This document shows, piece after piece, positions 1 to 12,124 of a DNA stretch of 64,000 bases. Position 1 is the first letter of the stretch. Every line of letters starts with the position of its first letter. Source of the stretch: Neckera pumila (Eukaryota; Streptophyta; Bryopsida; Hypnales; Neckeraceae); assembly GCA_963969595.1 (NCBI GenBank), contig OZ018417.1, positions 560,501-624,500 of the forward strand, in the 5' to 3' direction. Both the position numbers and the translations under genes were made by a program. The notes below the pieces were generated by a model. The model had not been told where the DNA came from. It did not search any database and worked only from the letters and a program-made list of their open reading frames with translations.

Positions 1-840
1 TCATGGAAGATAAGATATTGAATAGTTTTTATGAATTAGAAAATTACTTATATTTTTACTTTTGGTTCTAGCAACAGCACAAGGCACACTAGTGCGGTGT
101 GAAGGTTTATCAATTTATATTTCATTTTTTTACACCATAAATCCATGCTTGCCACTGAATTTTAAGTCTCATTCCACTATTAAACTAATTTATCCTTTTT
201 ATATACTCCGCATTAGTAGTTGATAATGATATATGAAATTTTGATATTTTGTGCTTGTAAAAAAACCTGTATTTTCTATTGGTGCTGATTTTTCATAAAT
301 TTTTATGGAAAAATCAAATTTTTATGATTCTATAATGGTAGAATTGAAAAAAATATCAATTATAATGTATATTAGAAGAGTTTTAATTTTTTAATTGTAA
401 ATAAAGGTTAGAATGAAAAACATAATTTGTACTTTAAGCTTAGAAATTATTTGTAAAAGAAAAAAGCACAAATGAAAAATACACCATATTTTATAATTTG
501 GATTTTAACACGTTGAATTTGCAATTGCAATAATATTTTTAAATTTTATTGAATTTATTCAAATTTTCATAATGGAATAAACTACTTACTTGTCAATCTT
601 TATCTTCTTAGTCTAAATTAGATACCAAAACTAGTTATTTTTAAAGTTCCAATCACGGTCAACTAAAATGTATATTTTCTTGGGATGCATGAACCTTAAG
701 AAATGAATTCCCAAGGATTTTGTTTTGAAACTTCGATTTATGATATTTAATTTGTCTACAAGTAAAAAAAAAACTAATTACAATTCTGACCTTCTATCTA
801 TATACATCAACAAAAGTGAACGATTTTGAACCTTTCTATA
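1..840. other. AT-rich intergenic sequence
   Basis: I see no gene, terminal repeat or tandem structure here. Confidence 0.6.
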
Positions 841-1177
841 TAAATAGAACCACCCATTATCAACCAACACCCCATCAACAATATATAGGTACTGGGAAAT
901 TCAAAAAAGGCTATAATTGGTTTCTAACCATCATTTATTGGTTTCAAACCATCTTCTCGCCATTAGTATCATGACACATGTCTTTGGTTTTGGGAGACAA
1001 AGTAGTCCTTAAAAGAGCGGTTATGAAACATTCTAGACATTGGTGGTTATGGATTCGAACCACTGAACTTTGAAGTTCCAAAATTTGTAGTAAATTTCAA
1101 ATCCAAGAATAAAACTACCAAAAAATTTGCAATTCTTATGATTTCTACCTTTCTACTTGGTGAAAAATTGCATCGCC

Positions 1178-2086
1178 TTAAACCCTAAAGGACCAAAGTC
1201 CCCTCGAGGGACATTTGGGATTTTGGGCAGGCCCGTGTGGCCTCAAATTTTGACCTGATTTTTTGAAACTTTTATGGAAGATAGGAAATCACACTAGCTT
1301 TCTAAAAATATAATTTTTTTTTCAATCGGTGCCTGGGAGCAAAAGTTATGGCATCCTAAAGCATTAAAGCAGTTCGCTGGGCAAAAAAAAACAAATAGAA
1401 AAATGTTTGTTTGTTTCCTCAAAGATCATTTTTTGTGTACATTTGGAGCTTTGATTCATTCTATTTGGACTAATAATGAGAAAGTTATGGACAATCTTGT
1501 TTTTTAGGCAATTTAAGCATCTTATTCAAAAAACAACTTATAGAATTTATTTTTGAATGCAATTTTCAATTTTTTTCAATTTTTGTTTGACAAGGTCAAG
1601 TTTGTTTGCAAGAACAATCTCATTGTTGGGATTATGTTGTTTTAATTCCATCTAAGAGCTATTAACAATTTAGTGTTTCATTCAGTTTTGGACCTACTTC
1701 TACTTAACAATTTTTTGGTATGTGAAAATCAAGGTTTGACCTTCTGAAATTTTTTCCCGGACTCTCAACTCAAATGTTCAACATAAAAAATTTTAACTTT
1801 CTGGTGTGCAGTGCAAAAGAATCCACAAATGGCTGTCAAAGTCATCTGAAATTACAGGCCACAGTTCAAAAAAACTTCTTTTTCCAACTTCAAATGCTAA
1901 TATCTTCCAATCCATATGGTCAAACTTCATGAAATTTTTATCACATGATCTAAGACAAGTGAAGTACAAGATCCTATGGTTGGATTCTAAAAATAAAATA
2001 AAAATTGGTTTCTTGAGTGATTGCAGCAGAAATGGCAGTTTTCAGTGGTTTCGGGGCCAGAAAATGCCTTGGTCCTTTAGGGGTTA
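1178..2086 (+). mobile_element. TTAA-flanked TIR element, family A copy 1 (piggyBac-like MITE)
   Basis: It begins TTAAACCCTAAAGGACC and ends CCTTGGTCCTTTAGGGGTTA, inverted copies of each other. It is 909 bp long and non-coding. Inside it shares with other family A copies the blocks GGGATTTTGGGCAGG, GAGAAAGTTATGGACA and AGAAATGGCAGTTTT. Target-site TTAA and ends of CCC...GGG match piggyBac-type elements. It interrupts a family G element. Confidence 0.75.
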
Positions 2087-2116
2087 TTACTACTCCACAT
2101 CATGTGCAGAATCGAT

Positions 2117-2369
2117 TACATAACATTATTAACCAGACATGGGGGGTTCCCTTTTGTTTCCTCCAAAATGGGAGCCCCCCTGCCTGGCTACTTCCTCTCA
2201 ACAGTAGCCCATCCAATGTGATTGGGTGAAGCTTCCTCTCAACAGTGCCTTTGTAAGAGCCCAACCAATCTGATTGATTACATTATAACTGAATTCCCTC
2301 CAAGTATATAGGGAGAATTATACCTCCAGCTGGGGGGGCGAGTTTATGCTCGGTGAACAATGTTATGTA
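2117..2369. mobile_element. TIR element family H
   Basis: TTACATAACATTATTAACC and its inverted match GGTGAACAATGTTATGTA bound a 253-bp segment that is GC-richer than its surroundings (runs of C and G near 2,143-2,180 and 2,333). It lies inside the interrupted family G copy. Confidence 0.6.
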
Positions 2370-3045
2370 AGTGATCGGCTATGGGTGGTTCTACTTTACC
2401 TTAGTAACAATCGCCATTAGAGAGTGCAAATATTAGAAGCAATTGGGACCACCAAACCAGGTCCCCAGATCATCACACGTAGACATTGTAAAAACAACTA
2501 TAAATAGCGTGGCAGTTACCGGTAGTGTGACTCCGTGTTTTGGAACACCCACCCATTGTCCGTCTACCTGGTCTTGCAAAATGTTCGGCACTGTACATTA
2601 GCTGTCTGACGGTTGAAGGACATTTATGTCTTTTTATTTATTTGAAACGACATTTGTGTCTTTGGTCACTGTTTCCCAAAAGAGTAGCAATAAGGATAAG
2701 TGGGAAATTTATGTTGATCAGCCGGCATTGAACATGAATATTAATTCCTCTTTAACCCTCAAAAAGACATATCAACTTCCCACTTGGTCAAACTTCTTTA
2801 GTTTTCTATTTTAAAACACATGGTTCAAAAACTTGACATTTTTTTTATCATGTAGCTACGTGCACATGAAAATTATCTTCATGTTTTCATAACTAAAAAT
2901 ATTAAATGAAACTTATATGGATTTTTAGAAGATTTAAAAAAAATAGATATTATAGTAAGTAGTGTGTCCTATGCCGTTGCTACAATATCCTAAAATAAAA
3001 GTAAAAGTAATTTTTAAATTTTCTTAATTTGTAATTTTTTGAAAT

Positions 3046-3968
3046 TTAACCCCTAAAGAACCATTGTCCTTTTCGGGGACAAATGGGATTTTGGGTAGGT
3101 ACCTACGGGCTGAATTTTTATTGTGATTTTACAAAAAAAAATTTGAAGATAGAAAAATTGCTAAGCTTTATGGGAATATAATTTTTTTTTTCAATCAGTG
3201 CCCGGGGAAAAAAATTACGCCCAAATAAGCTCAAAATATGGGACGTGGGGCAGCAAAAAAAATTTGCAATTTATTTTTAAAATTTAAAATTTTTTTTTTT
3301 GTAGATTATATTTTGTCTATCTGGGAAGCTTTGATTCATTTCATTTGGATTTGTTATGAGAAAGTTATGGACAATCTTGTTTTTTGGGCACTTAGACATC
3401 TTCTTGAAAAAAATAACTTGTAGGATTCATTTATATATGCAATTTTTACAATTTTTCAAAAAAAAAGTTCCACAAGTTCAAGTTTTTTTGCTAGAACAAT
3501 CTCACCTTTAGGATCAATGTTTTTTAATTCCATATAAAAGATATTAATATTTTTGAATTTCCTTCTCTCTCGTACCTACTTCTATTTAACAATTTTTTTT
3601 AGTAATGAAAATCAAGTTTTTTGGGATTTTTTTTTTCTCCTAGATTCTCAACTCAATTCTCCACTATAAAGATTAAAAGCTCAAAACTTTGTAGTGCAAA
3701 AAATTTAAGTTAAAAATGTTCAAAGTCATAAAATCTAATCCCGCAATGTGTTGAAGAACTTGTTTTTCTAACTTTAAACACAAATATCTTACAATCTGTG
3801 CGGTCAAAAGTTCTGAAATTTTTTCCACACATTTTTATATAAGTTAGGTATAAGATCCTATGGTTAGATGTGAAAAAAAAAAATTTAATTTTTTTTACTC
3901 TTTGCTATAGAAATGGCAGTTTTGAGTGTTTTTTGGTAGAAAAATGGCCTTGGTCCTTTAGGGGTTAA
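3046..3968 (+). mobile_element. Family A TTAA element, copy 2
   Basis: Starts TTAACCCCTAAAGAACC and ends TTGGTCCTTTAGGGGTTAA, with intact TTAA on both sides, 923 bp. It carries the family A interior (CCTACGGGCTGAA, ATGAGAAAGTTATGGACA, AGAAATGGCAGTTTTGAGTG). No coding capacity. Confidence 0.8.
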
Positions 3969-4114
3969 TGTCTTCTTTTCCGCAAGGCAAAATGCCACGA
4001 AACAAAGCTCGTGCACCCTTCCTTGCATAGGTCTTTCCAACAATACCAAGAATGCAAACAAGGGATGTAGTCTCAAAGATCTCAACGTAACAAAAACAAA
4101 ACGAACAATCTGAA

Positions 4115-5048
4115 TTAAACCCTAAAAGCCCATTGTCCCTGTGAAGGACAAATGCGTTTTCAGGCAAGTACCTACGGGCTGAAATTTTCTCCTGATTTTA
4201 TGAAACTTTTCTTGGAGGTAGAAAAGTTGATTAGCTTCGTGGGAATATAATTTTTTTCACAATCAGTGCCCGGGAACAAAACTTCTGACCAAATAAGCTC
4301 AAAACAAAGGATGGGGGGCAGCTCGGGCAGCAAAAAAATTTGCACTTTTTTTTTTTTTTTAGTATTTTTTCTCTCATAGATTATATTTTTGTCTATATTA
4401 AAAGCTTTGATTCGTTTCCTTTTGATTTGTTATGAGAAAGTTATAGACATTCTTAGTTTTCCGGGTAGTTAGAGCATCTTTTTGAAAAAAATAACTTATA
4501 GGACTCATTTCTGAATGCAATTCTTCAAATTTTTCAATTTTCTTTTTTGGCATGGTTTAGTTTACTTGCTAGAACAATCTCACCATTGAGATTAGTGCAT
4601 TTTAATTCCATCTAAAATATATGAATATTTTAGATTTTCCTTCTATCTTGTACCTACTTCTATTTAATAATTTTTTTAATAATGAAAATTAAGTTTTTTA
4701 AAATTTTCTTTTGTTTGCTAGATTCTCAACTCAATTCTCCACTATAAACATTTAAAGCTCAAAACTCTGTAGTGCAAAAATTTAAAGTTAAAAATGTTCA
4801 AAGTCAAAAAATCCAGCCCCACAATGTGTTGAAAAACTTGTTTTTTTCACTTTAAACGTAGATATCTTGCAATCTGTGTGGTCAAAAATTCTGAAATTTT
4901 TTCCACACATTCTTATACTAGTTAGATGTAAGATCCTACAGTTAGATGTGAAAAAAAAACATTTTTAATTTTTTTTCACTCTTTGCTAAACAAATGGCAG
5001 TTTTGGGTGTTTTTTGGCAGAAAAAGGCCTTGGGCCTTTAGGGGTTAA
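4115..5048 (+). mobile_element. Family A TTAA element, copy 3
   Basis: Starts TTAAACCCTAAAAGCCC and ends GGGCCTTTAGGGGTTAA, 934 bp, in the same orientation as copy 2 only about 150 bp away. The interior aligns with copy 2 throughout. Non-coding. Confidence 0.8.
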
Positions 5049-5199
5049 CTAAGGTATGGATATTTTAAATGCTTAATCTATTTGTGGAAGCTTTGAATAA
5101 ACTTTGTGCTTGACTGCATAATGTCAATTTACCTACTCCAATTATTACATTTGTTGGACTTTCATCGTTTAACAATTGTAGGATATTATACCTTTTAAC

Positions 5200-6029
5200 T
5201 TTTAACCCCTTGATGCCTTGTTCTAGGTAAAACAAAACAAAACAACAAAATTTGGGTATGTTTCATTAGTTTGATAAAATTTGGAATTGTAACCGTATGA
5301 ATTCAAACTAGACATGTTGTGGATCACATAGGTAAAGAAAACATAACAATATCATTATGGATTGAAAATTTACTGAATTTGATCACAACTGTTTTCAAAC
5401 AATAAAAGTGATTTGAAGTCTATCAATCTTCTTTCTTATATGTCCAATCTCAAATGAGGTCATGAAAAAACTATGATGTTACTCCCTAAAGCTATTTCAA
5501 ATCTAAAATGTTTTTGGACTATTTTGGTCAATTTAAGAATGAGATTTTATGGATAGAAGTTCTTTAAAATGCATGAAAATTTATTTACATCTTTTTTTTG
5601 TCTAAGTTTTTTTTTTTTAGCTTTGAGAGTGTTTTAATATTTTTGAGCCAAGAAACTTTAGGAATTAAATGGCATAATATGTGTAACCATAATTCAATTT
5701 ATAACTTGTCAAAATCTATTCTACAATTTTTTTTAAGAGAAATTTCCGTGTGTCTTTTCCTCTCAATCTAATGTATTTGAGGCTCCTTTGCTCCAAGAGC
5801 CTTTAACAATAAATTGTAAAGATTTGCAGTGGACATCCTTGCACAAAATCTTCAATAGAAAAATCATATTTATTTCTAAAATCAAATTTTTGATGCTCAA
5901 AATAGATTCAAAAGGATATTTTAATTAAATAATTAAATAAATAATTAAATAAATAATTTGGTAAAATTTGATTTAAATCTAAAGTTTAATCAACACCAAA
6001 ATATATTGCTTTGAGCATTTAGGGGTTAA
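5200..6029 (+). mobile_element. Diverged TTAA element with TTAACCCCT ends
   Basis: It begins TTAACCCCTTGATGCC and ends GAGCATTTAGGGGTTAA. Terminal match is about 9 bp plus ATGC. The interior differs from family A. Length is about 830 bp. Contains a simple AATTAAATAAAT run at 5,921-5,959. Confidence 0.5.
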
Positions 6030-7488
6030 TCAAGAGAACTTTTTGTTTTGAATGTTATATATTGGAATGTGATTTATGAGATAGTGGCTAACAAAAGGTG
6101 AAAACCTTGCAAAATGTCTGTAAATTCATATATGACAAGTAGACTTTTATTAAAAGTGCCCCCCAAACTGCCATTAAATTTCTTCCTATACTTAACTTCC
6201 AGAGGACCACATGCCACCAAGCTGCTTCTGCAACTATATTTGTAGAAAATTTGAAATATGAACCTCTTTCACAATTTGTGAACAACAAAGAGACCCTCGA
6301 CAATTTTTTCCACTAAATCCATCGATGTAATCCGATCAAGAAATGACTAACATTGCAATTTTGGGTGAAATTTTTGAAGAATAGAAAAAGCAATTTGGGC
6401 CATCATTTCATACCATCATTTTTCTTTTTCCACACCTCAAAATGATATGCAAAAAATTACACATCAAAATCACGATGATACGTATCCGTGGGAAAAAAAT
6501 CAAAGTTTTTGGAGCACTTTTGAGCATTCCTATTTCAATATTTATCATCAACTTCATATTGATATTAGAAATTGAAAATAAATCTTATGATTTTCAAGTG
6601 TTAATATTTTTTTTGTTTTTAATTTTTTTCTAGAAGAAGGTGTCTCCAACAATGCTGAATTGCTTCTCCTTTGTCATTTACGTTTTTTTCTGTAAAACAA
6701 GGTGTCTCCAACTATGCTGAATTGCTTTTTTTTTTTTTTCCATAGGATGCTAAATTGTGCCTCCAAAGGTGGGCCCAACATGGTGATATATGTGTTCTCC
6801 GGATTAATTTTTTTTTTAAAACCCTATTTTGTGCCGTGCCTAGGGTATGTTGTTGACATCTCCTAGCTAATTTGGGGTCTCTAATTACAAATATGAAATC
6901 GGAAGTTGCAATTTTTTTTTTGTTGGGTAATAAAAATTCTTGCATTTTTCCCAATGTAAATTTGGCCTGCAGGTCCTACCTTCGAAGACACAATTTAGTG
7001 TCCTCCTTTTTTTTCTACGATCTCCAGTGTTTTTTCACCTTAACGTAAGTTATGGTAATGTAGCCCAAATTTCGGTCCGATGAGTTCGGTGCCCAGCTAA
7101 CTTAGCTAGGCCTGCTGCAGTACTCCACAGCAGCATGTTGCAAGTTTCGTGTGAAAATTTATGATTGTATCATTCACTCAATCAGACCTCTTCAGTATGC
7201 CTGCATGACCAGCCTTCTGTAAAAACGAGGCACCCTTGGGAATATCTTGCACACATGTCACCATGTGATTCACCGATGCACACTTGTCACATGTTGGAGA
7301 TTCAAACCTTCAGAGTCCGTCAATTTTTGACCCGGGGACGTAAGTGGACTGAAAAGGAGGTGTCATGGCGGGTGTCCTTCACCAATGGCAAATATGCAGC
7401 GAAAGTGGGTGGAATTTTCATGAAACTGATGAAAAGCTCCATCCACATGATGTAAGCTCAAGGTTAGCATTCAGAAAGAGCAGCAGGG
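6030..7488. other. AT-rich intergenic sequence with a short direct repeat
   Basis: No recognisable gene. AAGGTGTCTCCAAC(A/T)ATGC followed by TGAATTGCTT occurs at 6,637-6,665 and 6,699-6,726. The patch at 7,070-7,480 is less AT-rich and appears single-copy. Confidence 0.5.
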
Positions 7489-7945
7489 CTAATTTTTTTT
7501 TTTTTTTGGGGGGGGGGCTTTGTTGTGCCAGATTGCAAATGAAAAAAAAATAATTTGGCTAAAAAATGGCAACAACCCCGTGAATTTTTTGCCACAAAAA
7601 CTCCAAATTTAAAAAAAATCTTGGATGAAAAGCAAGCTAGCATTACAAGCAGGTTACATTAGAACTTCTCTAAAGCAATGACTTCTTGAAAGAGATGGAA
7701 CATTGATTGCCTGCTTCTACATTTGGCCCAATCCAAAAATAAGACATCAGAGATTTTCTTTGATATTCTTGGAGCATGGAGACTTGAATCTGGTCCCGTG
7801 GCTATCATTTTACATAAATTCTATTGTATGTGCTAATGTGCTATTTTCTATCCAATATGTAAATGAATGTTGAAATTTGGAGCACCACTATAACATTTTA
7901 TATCGCCACTTTGGCACTTCATAAAAAATGGAAAAAAAATGGAAA
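7489..7945. repeat. Dispersed repeat family J, copy 1
   Basis: GTGCCAGATTG, ATCTTGGATGAAA, GTGCTAATGTGCTATTTTC and ACCACTATAACATTTTATAT occur in the same order at 58.58-58.86 kb. No terminal repeats seen. Confidence 0.65.
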
Positions 7946-8197
7946 AAAAACCCTGGTTGAATGATTTCACTCTTGTTTTATCAATTTATATTGAAAACCA
8001 AAATACAATATTCAAGGTTTAGCTGCTAGATTGCCCAAATTCAGTCATAGGATTTGTTTGGAAAACATTCTCCTGCCACATGTTAGGGGGCCATGTACTT
8101 TGTGTGAAGATTACAGACTTGACGGAATGGGTTTAGGAGCAAACGGTACTGTCTCTACCCACCTTCGTACTAATCACAGGAGGGGTACCCTGATGTT

Positions 8198-8473
8198 TAA
8201 GGTGGGTACACCCAAAACCGCCACAAATTGGTACTGTGCCTAGTTACTGTTACTAGGTTGGCCAGATTTTCATATTGTCTTGTTGGCAAGTGAAAGGAGG
8301 TTCCAACGCACCAAAGAACGTAGCATTTGGATACTGTATGCAAAAGTTATTAAGGAACAAAGTTTGGTTCTAAAAGCGTTTCTTCCACATAGGTACAGAA
8401 CTGATTTTGGAGATGTACAGAGAGTATAGATGGCGGTTTAAGGTCAGTGGCACATTTGGGTGTACCTACCTTA
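8198..8473 (+). mobile_element. 276-bp TIR element family E, copy 1
   Basis: TAAGGTGGGTACACCCAAA at the left and TTTGGGTGTACCTACCTTA at the right. If TA is the duplicated target, the terminal repeat starts AGGTGGGTACACCC. Tc1/mariner (Stowaway-type) origin is inferred from the TA site. Confidence 0.75.
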
Positions 8474-8846
8474 GGATATATTTCAGTACATAAAGCTCCA
8501 AGTTCTTGGACGATTTAAATCATTCCTGTTCAGAAAGAAGAATCCATCAGATGCACATGTTTGCACGTTGCAGCATGGAAGTTGAACCAAAACACACACA
8601 AAAAACACCCCCTTAGAGCATCTTTCACCGGGCCTGGTGACTCAGCTTGAAAATCAAATGAACTATATTTGTGTAAAAAAAATAAATAAAAAATTGAATG
8701 ACCACCTTCCCCCTTCTAAAGTCCTTGTCGGGTAATGAACCACCAATGAGCCGAGGCACGTTGTTTTTAGGCCACACACTAGCTTGCAAAATGAGTCGTT
8801 TTTAGGCCAGGTTGTCCATTGGCGGCCTTACAAATTGGATGACTTC

Positions 8847-9459
8847 TTAACCCCTAAAGGATCAGCATGCATTTTTTGGCTACATAGAAATTTTGGGCAG
8901 GTATGTGTGACTGGAGATTTTCATATTTTTAGTCCTAATTTTAATAGAAGGTGGGGACGAGGAATATCTTTCATATGCACTAAATTTCATGAGATTTGAA
9001 AATATGTAAAAAATTATGGCCTAGTATGGTACTTTTTTTGGTAAATAGGCAATCCAGACAGATAAGAAAAAATCACTTTTTTCAAAACAAAAATTTGAAA
9101 CTGGTTTTCTAGAGTTATACATACGGCAAAAGCTTTTTATCATTCCATTTTGACCAATGAGTCAAAAGTTATGAGGATTTTTTGTTTGTAGACAATTAAG
9201 GATTCTCAACACTAAAAAAAGTTATTTTTGCAGGGCCCAAATTTGCAATTCTATAATTTCAAACGCTCATATCTTTCAATCAACACAATGAAAATGTTTG
9301 AAATTTTTTCACATGTTCTCAAGTTAGCACAATACAAGATCCTACAGTTACATGTATCCAAAAAAGTTTTTTATCAAACAATTGGGTACTTTGTTCTAAA
9401 ATGGCAATTTTTGAGCATTTTTTGGTGAAAACTTAATCATGGAATTTTAGGATTTTAAC
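8847..9459 (+). mobile_element. Family C TTAA element, internally deleted copy
   Basis: Starts TTAACCCCTAAAGGATC, followed by the family C mark CATGCATTTTTTGGC; ends GGAATTTTAGGATTTTAA. At 613 bp it lacks about 300 bp of the interior present in the copies at 18.8 and 34.5 kb. Confidence 0.7.
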
Positions 9460-9901
9460 AGGTTCATTCGTTTTTCAAGTCCTATAAGCATGCTCTGAAT
9501 GTCTAAATCTTTTCTTGAATTTTATATATCGTTGCTTATATCTTTATAAATATATATTATTTACCTCAATTCCATCAAATTCATCATACATAGTGCGGTT
9601 TAAAAGAAAGTCAAGAATCAAGAATTTGAATGAAGGAGAAAATAAATGGTCCAAAGAGTCTCTAGAACTTCTTGATTCATCATCCACAATGCACCATACT
9701 CAAGTGCTAAATTGAATCATTTTTTGAAGTGCAATTCCCATAATCCCCATGTGATATTGGAGTCTCGAGGCCGTCCGGGTCGGGTCCGGTCCGGACTTCG
9801 TCCAGGCTCTCTTTTCACTGAAGTAAGTTTAGCTAAGAGGGCACTTGAGCAGCAGCACAAGCTGCGCAACCCAAAGCAATGAGCACATGGGGTCGTCTGC
9901 A

Positions 9902-9946
9902 ACCGACTTGAAAACCGACTTGAAAACCGACTTGAAAACCGAGTCC
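9902..9946. repeat. 13-bp tandem repeat (ACCGACTTGAAAA)
   Basis: Three perfect units plus a partial fourth, inside a GC-richer patch (about 9,740-10,260) that has no recognisable gene. The repeat explains the RFSS-type repeats of a chance minus-strand frame. Confidence 0.85.
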
Positions 9947-10289
9947 AAGTCCGAATCCGTTGTTGCCCATCCCGTTTACTGATGAGGCAATCAATCAATG
10001 TGAATGTGGTAATTGAAGGTAAGAAAAAGGGACTGTCCGTCAGCGCTTTTCTCTGAAACTGAACTTGGGTTCGCACGCTCCAATAGTCCAATCCCATTGG
10101 AAGTACAAACATTGGCCAAGTACACAATATGAGTTGGGCACATGGTAAGGTAGGCCATTGAAGAAGGGGAATGTACACTGTTGACCAATGTCCGGGGGAG
10201 TCTGTTTGACACTATATCAGTCCAACTGCAGCTCCTCCATGATGCGACCCAAGTTACAGCAAAGTTAATTCCATATTGAAACCACACAT

Positions 10290-10784
10290 GATCCTTTGCA
10301 ATGAAATCCCGTTTCATTTGTTTCAAAAACAAAAAACAAAAACAAAAAAACAAAAAAATAAAAACAAAAAACAAAAACCACGCATGATCATTTCCATTAA
10401 TGGTAAGGTAACTAAGGTGGGTACACCCAAAACCGCCACAAATTGGTACTGTGCCTAGTTACTGTTATTAGGCTGGTCAGATCTTCATACAGTCTTATTG
10501 GCAAGTGAAAGGAGGTTCCAACGCACCAAAGAACGTAGCATTTGGATACTGTATGCAAAAGTTATTAAGGAACAAAGTTTGGTTCTAAAAGCGTTTCTTC
10601 CACATAGGTACAGAACTGATTTTGGAGATGTACAGAGAGTATAGATGGCGGTTTAAGGTCAGTGGCGCATTTGGGTGTACCCACCTTACATCTAAAATTG
10701 CACAAATAAGCAATTCAACATGGTTTCCAATATTGTATATTTTTGAAACAAATGAAATGGGATTTCATTGCAAAGGAGAGAAAC
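10290..10784. repeat. Inverted repeat of about 37 bp flanking the family E element
   Basis: The left arm at about 10,293-10,329 (CTTTGCAATGAAATCCCG, TTTCATTTGTTTCAAAA) is matched inverted at about 10,747-10,783 (TTTTGAAACAAATGAAAT, GGGATTTCATTGCAAAG). The left arm is followed by an A/C-rich run at 10,330-10,378. A diverged piece of the same arm lies near 52,788 (CAATGAAATTCCG). Confidence 0.75.
10413..10688 (+). mobile_element. 276-bp TIR element family E, copy 2
   Basis: Same length and nearly the same sequence as the copy at 8.2 kb, with better terminal repeats (TAAGGTGGGTACACCCAAA and TTTGGGTGTACCCACCTTA). Lies between the arms of a larger inverted repeat. Confidence 0.8.
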
Positions 10785-11349
10785 AAACCCACCAACCACA
10801 GGTGGTCTAGCGGGGACAGACGTGAGACATTTCCATTATTATATTGATTTTTTTTTATGGGGTCCTGTTGGTAGTCAAAACAGGATTCTAGATCCTAGAA
10901 TGCGTTCTTTTAGACACCGTGTGAGTAAGCCACGAGTTTTCAAAGTGCTGAAAATTGGTGTGCCTAAAAGCGATTATAGAGTCTCATGACTGATAGTGGA
11001 AGTACATTTTAGGCAAGAATCTGTAGTGTGCGATTTTAGGTGTAGTTACATTAGTCACACCTTCTTCACTGCACGCCCATTTTTTGATATGAGGATGTGG
11101 TGCCCCACATTGTCTTCCCATTGGTAGAATCTATTTTTCTGCTAAATCTTCTCCACATTCATTATTTTCCTCCAAAGATGAATAATGAACGTGCAAAAGA
11201 CTTCTGGAACAAAGTCTATTTTGTTGCGGAGCTCAGTTTCACTCGGCTGCTAATTTCAGTGCTCCCGGAGCTCGGTGTTTTGTGCCGAAGCCCAAGTTCT
11301 ACGCCTTCATCGTGCATTTTGCAAGGGCTGCATCTTTTGCACTTCCATC

Positions 11350-11790
11350 TAAGGTAAATCAACCCATTGTGGTCAGATGACCCATAGTGGACGCTTAATG
11401 ACTCCATGACAATTTTTTTGACCACAATCAATATCTAACCTGACACCAATAGAGTGATTAGTGACCTCATTAGGAACACTTGCTTTTTCAGTGTAAATCA
11501 TTGCAAGAAGTCACTTTTCATGGCCTTCTACATTAGAAATTATTGTGACCACTTTAGGTGATTAAGAAGAGCATATTGGATACAATGTTTGTTGGTTATA
11601 GGGTAGTCTACTGACTCTTTTGGACAGATCACTTCAAAAATCCGTAACAAATTCATACTTTGTTTGAAAAATATAATTTCAATTGCTCTCACTATTTCTC
11701 ACACTTGTCTTCTTGTGAGAGAAAAAAAAAATTCAGCAATGGCATGAGGGTAGACTCCAAAGTTTGACCACAATGGGCTGGTTTACCTTA
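11350..11790. mobile_element. 441-bp TIR element with TAAGGTAAATCAACCC end
   Basis: Left end TAAGGTAAATCAACCCATT then GTGGTCA; right end TGACCACAATGGGCTGG then TTTACCTTA. The inverted match is about 25 bp. The last 50 bp also occur at about 52,601-52,650, marking a second, partial copy. Confidence 0.7.
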
Positions 11791-11820
11791 TCCACTTTCC
11801 AATTCACCACAAACAACTGA

Positions 11821-11934
11821 TAAGGGGGGTCACACCTTCTTCATAGATTTTGGCTCCTAACTAGCTCCTCTTTTTTCTCCTCAGCTTCTCATTCTTCAGA
11901 GAAAGTTTTTTTTGGAGAAGGTGTAACTACCCCT
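11821..11934. mobile_element. Small foldback element
   Basis: AAGGGGGGTCACACCTTCT at the left pairs with AGAAGGTGTAACTACCCCT at the right, enclosing a pyrimidine-rich loop. At 114 bp it would form a hairpin with imperfect arms of about 18 bp. Confidence 0.5.
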
Positions 11935-12124
11935 GTTGCTTCTCCATCAGTCTCAATTTTGAAGTTGGTCGCGCAGCACAAGCATTGGGATTTTGTTTTT
12001 TACTTTTGGGAACTTGCTTGATATTTGCTCTGTACACAACTTACTCAAAAGGACGTGCGCAAATTTCATGCTTGCAGGGGACCAAATTGTCTGGAGTGGG
12101 CAGAGCGATGGATTGACCAACAAT

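Larger units (their letters stand above)
841..2400. mobile_element. TIR element family G, copy 1, split by two insertions
   Basis: TAAATAGAACCACCCATTATC near 841 opens family G. The interior (ATCATGACACATGTC, GTTATGGATTC, AAAATTTGTAGTAA, ATTGCATCGCC) aligns with the 59.0-kb copy up to 1,177, where a family A element begins. The right end GATCGGCTATGGGTGG, TTCTACTTTA lies at about 2,372-2,398 after family H. Confidence 0.6.

Noticed and set aside
1040..1075. GGATTCGAACC, resembling a tRNA T-loop
   Set aside because: No acceptor stem, D-arm or anticodon arm could be placed around it, and the same segment recurs diverged in the family G element at 59.3 kb.
9717..10178. 153-codon minus-strand frame
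   Set aside because: Its repeated RFSS motif comes from the 13-bp tandem repeat and the remainder matches no domain.
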